Shown here piece by piece: positions 61,661 through 64,000 of a stretch of 64,000 bases of DNA (its first letter is position 1; each line of letters opens with the position of its first letter). Source of the stretch: Pseudomonadota bacterium. GTDB taxonomy: Bacteria > Pseudomonadota > Gammaproteobacteria > Ga0077536. The DNA lies in NCBI GenBank assembly GCA_016719885.1, contig JADJYF010000020.1, positions 1 through 64,000 on the forward strand, in the 5' to 3' direction. A model generated the notes under the pieces. It was not told the origin of the DNA. It saw only the letters and a program-made list of their open reading frames with translations, and made no database searches. The position numbers were made by a program, and so were the translations under genes.

Positions 61661-63290
61661 GCGCGTCAGATGTGCGGTGCCACCATGGGTGTTCGCACGA
61701 GGGGGCCGTCCCGCGCTCGGCATCCCCGGTGATTACTCGCTCGGCTTGTTCAAGGCCATCGAGCAATCGCCGCTGGCACTGATCGGCACCTGTGACGAAC
61801 AGGGCGCGGGCTTTGCCGCCGATGCCTACGCGCGTATCCGCGGGCTCGGCGCGGTGGCGGTCACCTATGGCGTCGGCGGCTTGAAGCTCGTCAACTCCAC
61901 CGCCCAGGCCTACGCCGAGCGCTCACCGGTGGTCGTCATCAGCGGCGCGCCGGGCGTCGGTGAAGCGGCCAACGACGCCCTGCTCCACCATCGTGTGCGC
62001 GATTTCGGCACGCAGATGCGCGTGTTCCGCGAGGTGACGGTGGCGCAATGCCTGCTCGATGACCCGCAGACCGCGCAGCGTGAAGTGCGACGCGTGCTGG
62101 CGGCGGCGGCGCGCAACAAGCGGCCGGTATACATCGAGATCCCGCGCGACCGCGCCTTGGCGCCGATAGCCGACGAAGGACCGGAGTCCACCGCTCCCGC
62201 GACGCCGACCTGTGACGCCGCCACGCTGGCCGAAGCCTTGCACGAAGCGGTCGACATGCTCAATCGCGCCACGGCGCCGATCATCCTGGCGGGCGTCGAG
62301 CTGCATCGCTTCGGCCTGCAGGACAAGCTCATCCAGCTGGTCGGCAAATCCGGCATCCGCTTCGCCACCACCATCATGGGCAAGTCGGTGGTCAACGAAG
62401 AACTGCCGGGCTTCGTCGGCGTGTATGCCGGCAGCCTGTCCAACGAGATGGCGCGTGCGGCGGTGGAGTCCAGCGACTGCGTGCTCAATCTCGGCGCGAT
62501 GCTGACCGATCTCGACACCGGCATCTTCACCGCCAACCTCGACCCGGCGAAGCTGATCGCGGCCGGCGCCGAATCGCTGAGCATCCGTCGTCATCATTTC
62601 CAGGGCATCGGCCTCGCGACCTTTCTCGACGGCCTGTGCCGCGCCAACCTGGTGGCGCGCGGCGCCCTGCCGCCAAGCTGTCATGCGCGCCTCGACAGCT
62701 TCGAGCCGGTCGGCGATGGCGCGGTCTCGATCGCGCGCCTGTTCGAATGCCTGGACGCCGAGCTGTCGGAGAACATCGCGGTGATTGCCGACCCCGGCGA
62801 TGCCCTGTTCGGCGCCATCGATCTGACCATCCATTCGCGCAGCGAATTCGTGGCCTGCGCCTACTACGCGTCGCTGGGCTTCGCGGTGCCCGCCGCCGTG
62901 GCGCTGCAGCTCGCCGAGCCGCAATGGCGGCCGCTGGTGCTGGTCGGTGACGGCGCCTTCCAGATGACCGGCATGGAGTTGTCCACCGCCGCGCGTTACG
63001 GCCTGACGCCGATCGTGGTGGTGCTGGACAACAATGGCTACGGCACCGAGCGACCGATGCTGGATGGCTGCTTCAACGACGTGCAGCCGTGGGCGGTGAG
63101 CCGCATTCCGGACGTGATAGGCAGCGGCCGCGGCTACGAGGTCGACACCGAAGCGCAATTCGTGGCGGCCTTGAAGTCGGCCATCGCCGACACGCGCCAA
63201 CTCGCCGTCATCCATGTACACATCGCGCAAGGCGATGTGTCACCGGCGCTGGAGCGGCTGACGCGGGAGCTCGGCAGGCGGGTCTCCTGA
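61626..63290 (+). CDS. Thiamine-diphosphate-dependent 2-oxoacid decarboxylase-like enzyme, damaged N-terminus
   Basis: 554 aa as drawn; the family-like part starts at about residue 32. Elements: GIPGDYSLGLFKAIEQSPL, TCDEQGAGFAADAYARIRG (catalytic Glu), VAVTYGVGGLKLVNSTAQAY, then the ThDP motif GDGAFQMTGMELSTAARYGL with VVLDNNGYGTERPMLDG. This is the pyruvate/indolepyruvate-decarboxylase branch. The first 31 residues are basic and unlike the usual N-terminus; EGAVPR in another frame leads into GIPGDY, so a frameshift near 61720 is likely. The real start is unclear. Probably part of the LLM/decarboxylase-like group upstream. Confidence 0.78.
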   Translation: MLRGRTFRGNWRRVRCAVPPWVFARGGRPALGIPGDYSLGLFKAIEQSPLALIGTCDEQGAGFAADAYARIRGLGAVAVTYGVGGLKLVNSTAQAYAERSPVVVISGAPGVGEAANDALLHHRVRDFGTQMRVFREVTVAQCLLDDPQTAQREVRRVLAAAARNKRPVYIEIPRDRALAPIADEGPESTAPATPTCDAATLAEALHEAVDMLNRATAPIILAGVELHRFGLQDKLIQLVGKSGIRFATTIMGKSVVNEELPGFVGVYAGSLSNEMARAAVESSDCVLNLGAMLTDLDTGIFTANLDPAKLIAAGAESLSIRRHHFQGIGLATFLDGLCRANLVARGALPPSCHARLDSFEPVGDGAVSIARLFECLDAELSENIAVIADPGDALFGAIDLTIHSRSEFVACAYYASLGFAVPAAVALQLAEPQWRPLVLVGDGAFQMTGMELSTAARYGLTPIVVVLDNNGYGTERPMLDGCFNDVQPWAVSRIPDVIGSGRGYEVDTEAQFVAALKSAIADTRQLAVIHVHIAQGDVSPALERLTRELGRRVS

Positions 63291-63304
63291 CCATTGAAAA
63301 TCCT

Positions 63305-63373
63305 GTGTGGGTCAGACTTCAGTCTGACACTCGATCTGCAATTCCGAAGTGTCAGACTGAAGTCTGACCCACA
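63305..63373. repeat. Head-to-head pair of perfect GTGGGTCAGACT-class REP palindromes
   Basis: Left unit 63306-63330: TGTGGGTCAGACT, TC, AGTCTGACAC. Right unit 63349-63373 is its exact inverse. The spacer is 18 bases. This is the best-preserved pair and shows the consensus: outer arms with TGTGGG, inner arms ending in GACAC. It lies between convergent genes, 15 bases after the decarboxylase stop. Confidence 0.95.
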
Positions 63374-63406
63374 GTTCAAGAGAATGGCCGGCTGCAGCGC
63401 CGCCCC

Positions 63407-64000
63407 TCAATGCGCCCCGCCCGCATCCGCCGCGCCGGCGGCACTCGCCGCTTTCTGCGGGCGCGCATGCCACACCGTCAGCATCAAGCCCAGGAACAGC
63501 ACCGCGCTGATGCGGAAGATGTCGGCGGCGGCGAGCATGAAGGCCTGCTGGTCGACCGCGTGGTTGATGATGGCGAGCGCCTCGGCCGGCGGCGGCAGGC
63601 TGCGCGTGATGGTGCCGGCGCCGGTGGCGAAGGCCTGGCTGGTGACACTGACCTGTTCCGACAGGTAGGCGTGATGCATGGACGCGCGGTTGTCCCACAG
63701 CGTGGTCGCGACCGAGGCGCCGAACGCGCCGGCGGTGATGCGCAGGAAATTCAGCACGCCGGACGCCGAGGCGGTTCTCTCGATGGGGACACCGGACAGG
63801 GCGAGGTTGAACAGCGGAATGAAGAACAGTCCGATGGCCGCGCCCTGGATGAAGGTCGGGATGAGGATGGTGACGAAATCGGCCTGGGTGTTGAACAGCG
63901 TGCGCATCCACAGCACCACGGAGAACGTCGAGAAACCGATGGTCGCCAGCAGGCGCGGGTCGATGCGGTTGATGTTCTTGCCCACCCACGGCGTGACCAC
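63407..64000 (-). CDS. DHA2-family (EmrB/QacA type) efflux transporter, C-terminal part
   Basis: The last 197 residues of a 14-helix major facilitator protein whose start lies beyond the right edge. Seen: LLATIGFSTFSVVLWM, FVTILIPTFIQGAAIGLFFI, PLFNLALSGVPIERTASASG with VLNFLRITAGAFGASVATTL (motif before TM13), a long periplasmic loop and the final helix ISAVLFLGLMLTVW. EmrB-type pumps export hydrophobic toxins, normally with an EmrA-like adaptor, which is not in the window. Confidence 0.85.
   Translation of the reverse strand: MVTPWVGKNINRIDPRLLATIGFSTFSVVLWMRTLFNTQADFVTILIPTFIQGAAIGLFFIPLFNLALSGVPIERTASASGVLNFLRITAGAFGASVATTLWDNRASMHHAYLSEQVSVTSQAFATGAGTITRSLPPPAEALAIINHAVDQQAFMLAAADIFRISAVLFLGLMLTVWHARPQKAASAAGAADAGGAH

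Overview
The window looks like a chromosomal segment of a GC-rich (roughly two-thirds G+C by eye) Gram-negative bacterium, most likely a gammaproteobacterium. The supporting signs are REP-like palindromes after stop codons, a two-partner-secretion outer-membrane transporter, an outer-membrane-type lipoprotein, a PEP-CTERM protein, PilZ and ECF-sigma signalling, and many CoA-dependent catabolic genes. No rRNA, tRNA or CRISPR array is visible. Several single-base frameshifts and eroded gene ends are present; some may be sequencing or assembly errors, so frame-dependent claims below are made cautiously.

Layout. 1-5 kb: the N-terminus of a flavin monooxygenase, a tandem-PilZ protein, a membrane protein, then an operon of crotonase, nitronate monooxygenase and a broken medium-chain reductase. 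5-10 kb: an alpha/beta hydrolase, a small conserved protein, a GFA-type zinc protein, rsgA and a frameshifted NRAMP-like transporter ending in a dense REP array. 10-14 kb: a PQQ alcohol dehydrogenase with a lanthanide-type Asp pair plus a MoxJ/XoxJ-like periplasmic protein, then a divergent crotonase. 13.8-16.2 kb: an Lgt-like membrane protein overlapping an unusual cysteine-rich radical SAM protein that resembles the tetraether/membrane-spanning lipid synthase group. 16-23 kb: a type I restriction-modification locus (hsdR, hsdS, zeta-like kinase, small antitoxin-like gene, hsdM). Its hsdS carries an inserted DUF559/palindrome cassette and a decayed second recognition domain.

23.5-34 kb: a six-gene operon, every junction a 4-base ATGA or GTGA overlap, matching the acetophenone-carboxylase layout (two HyuA-like subunits, a zinc-ribbon subunit, a HyuB-like subunit, a fifth subunit and a PaaK-like CoA ligase). 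A GAF/PucR-type activator is divergent. Together they should carboxylate a ketone-like substrate and activate the product as a CoA thioester. 34-41 kb: envelope and regulation genes (PEP-CTERM protein, AraC regulator, Pro/Val/acid-rich secreted protein, TpsB transporter, ECF sigma/anti-sigma/secreted protein operon). 41-55 kb: scattered catabolic enzymes (PaaG-like crotonase, SDR, beta-hydroxyacid dehydrogenase, LLM flavoprotein, NUDIX, D-aminoacylase-like amidohydrolase, epoxide-hydrolase-like protein, two coupled acyl-CoA dehydrogenases), a large hybrid histidine kinase and a coiled-coil lipoprotein.

55-59.4 kb: a three-gene ATGA-coupled operon of C39-like peptidase, RLAN/RimK ATP-grasp ligase and GCS2-type carboxylate-amine ligase, predicted to make a peptide-like metabolite or tag. 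59.5-64 kb: an LLM flavoprotein coupled to an acetoacetate-decarboxylase-like protein, a ThDP decarboxylase with a damaged N-terminus, and the C-terminus of a DHA2 efflux pump.

A recurring theme is two sequence classes of one palindrome (head GTAGGT or GTGGGT, centre TC). They show compensatory base changes and often sit head-to-head right after stop codons. In four cases the stop codon itself is part of the repeat.
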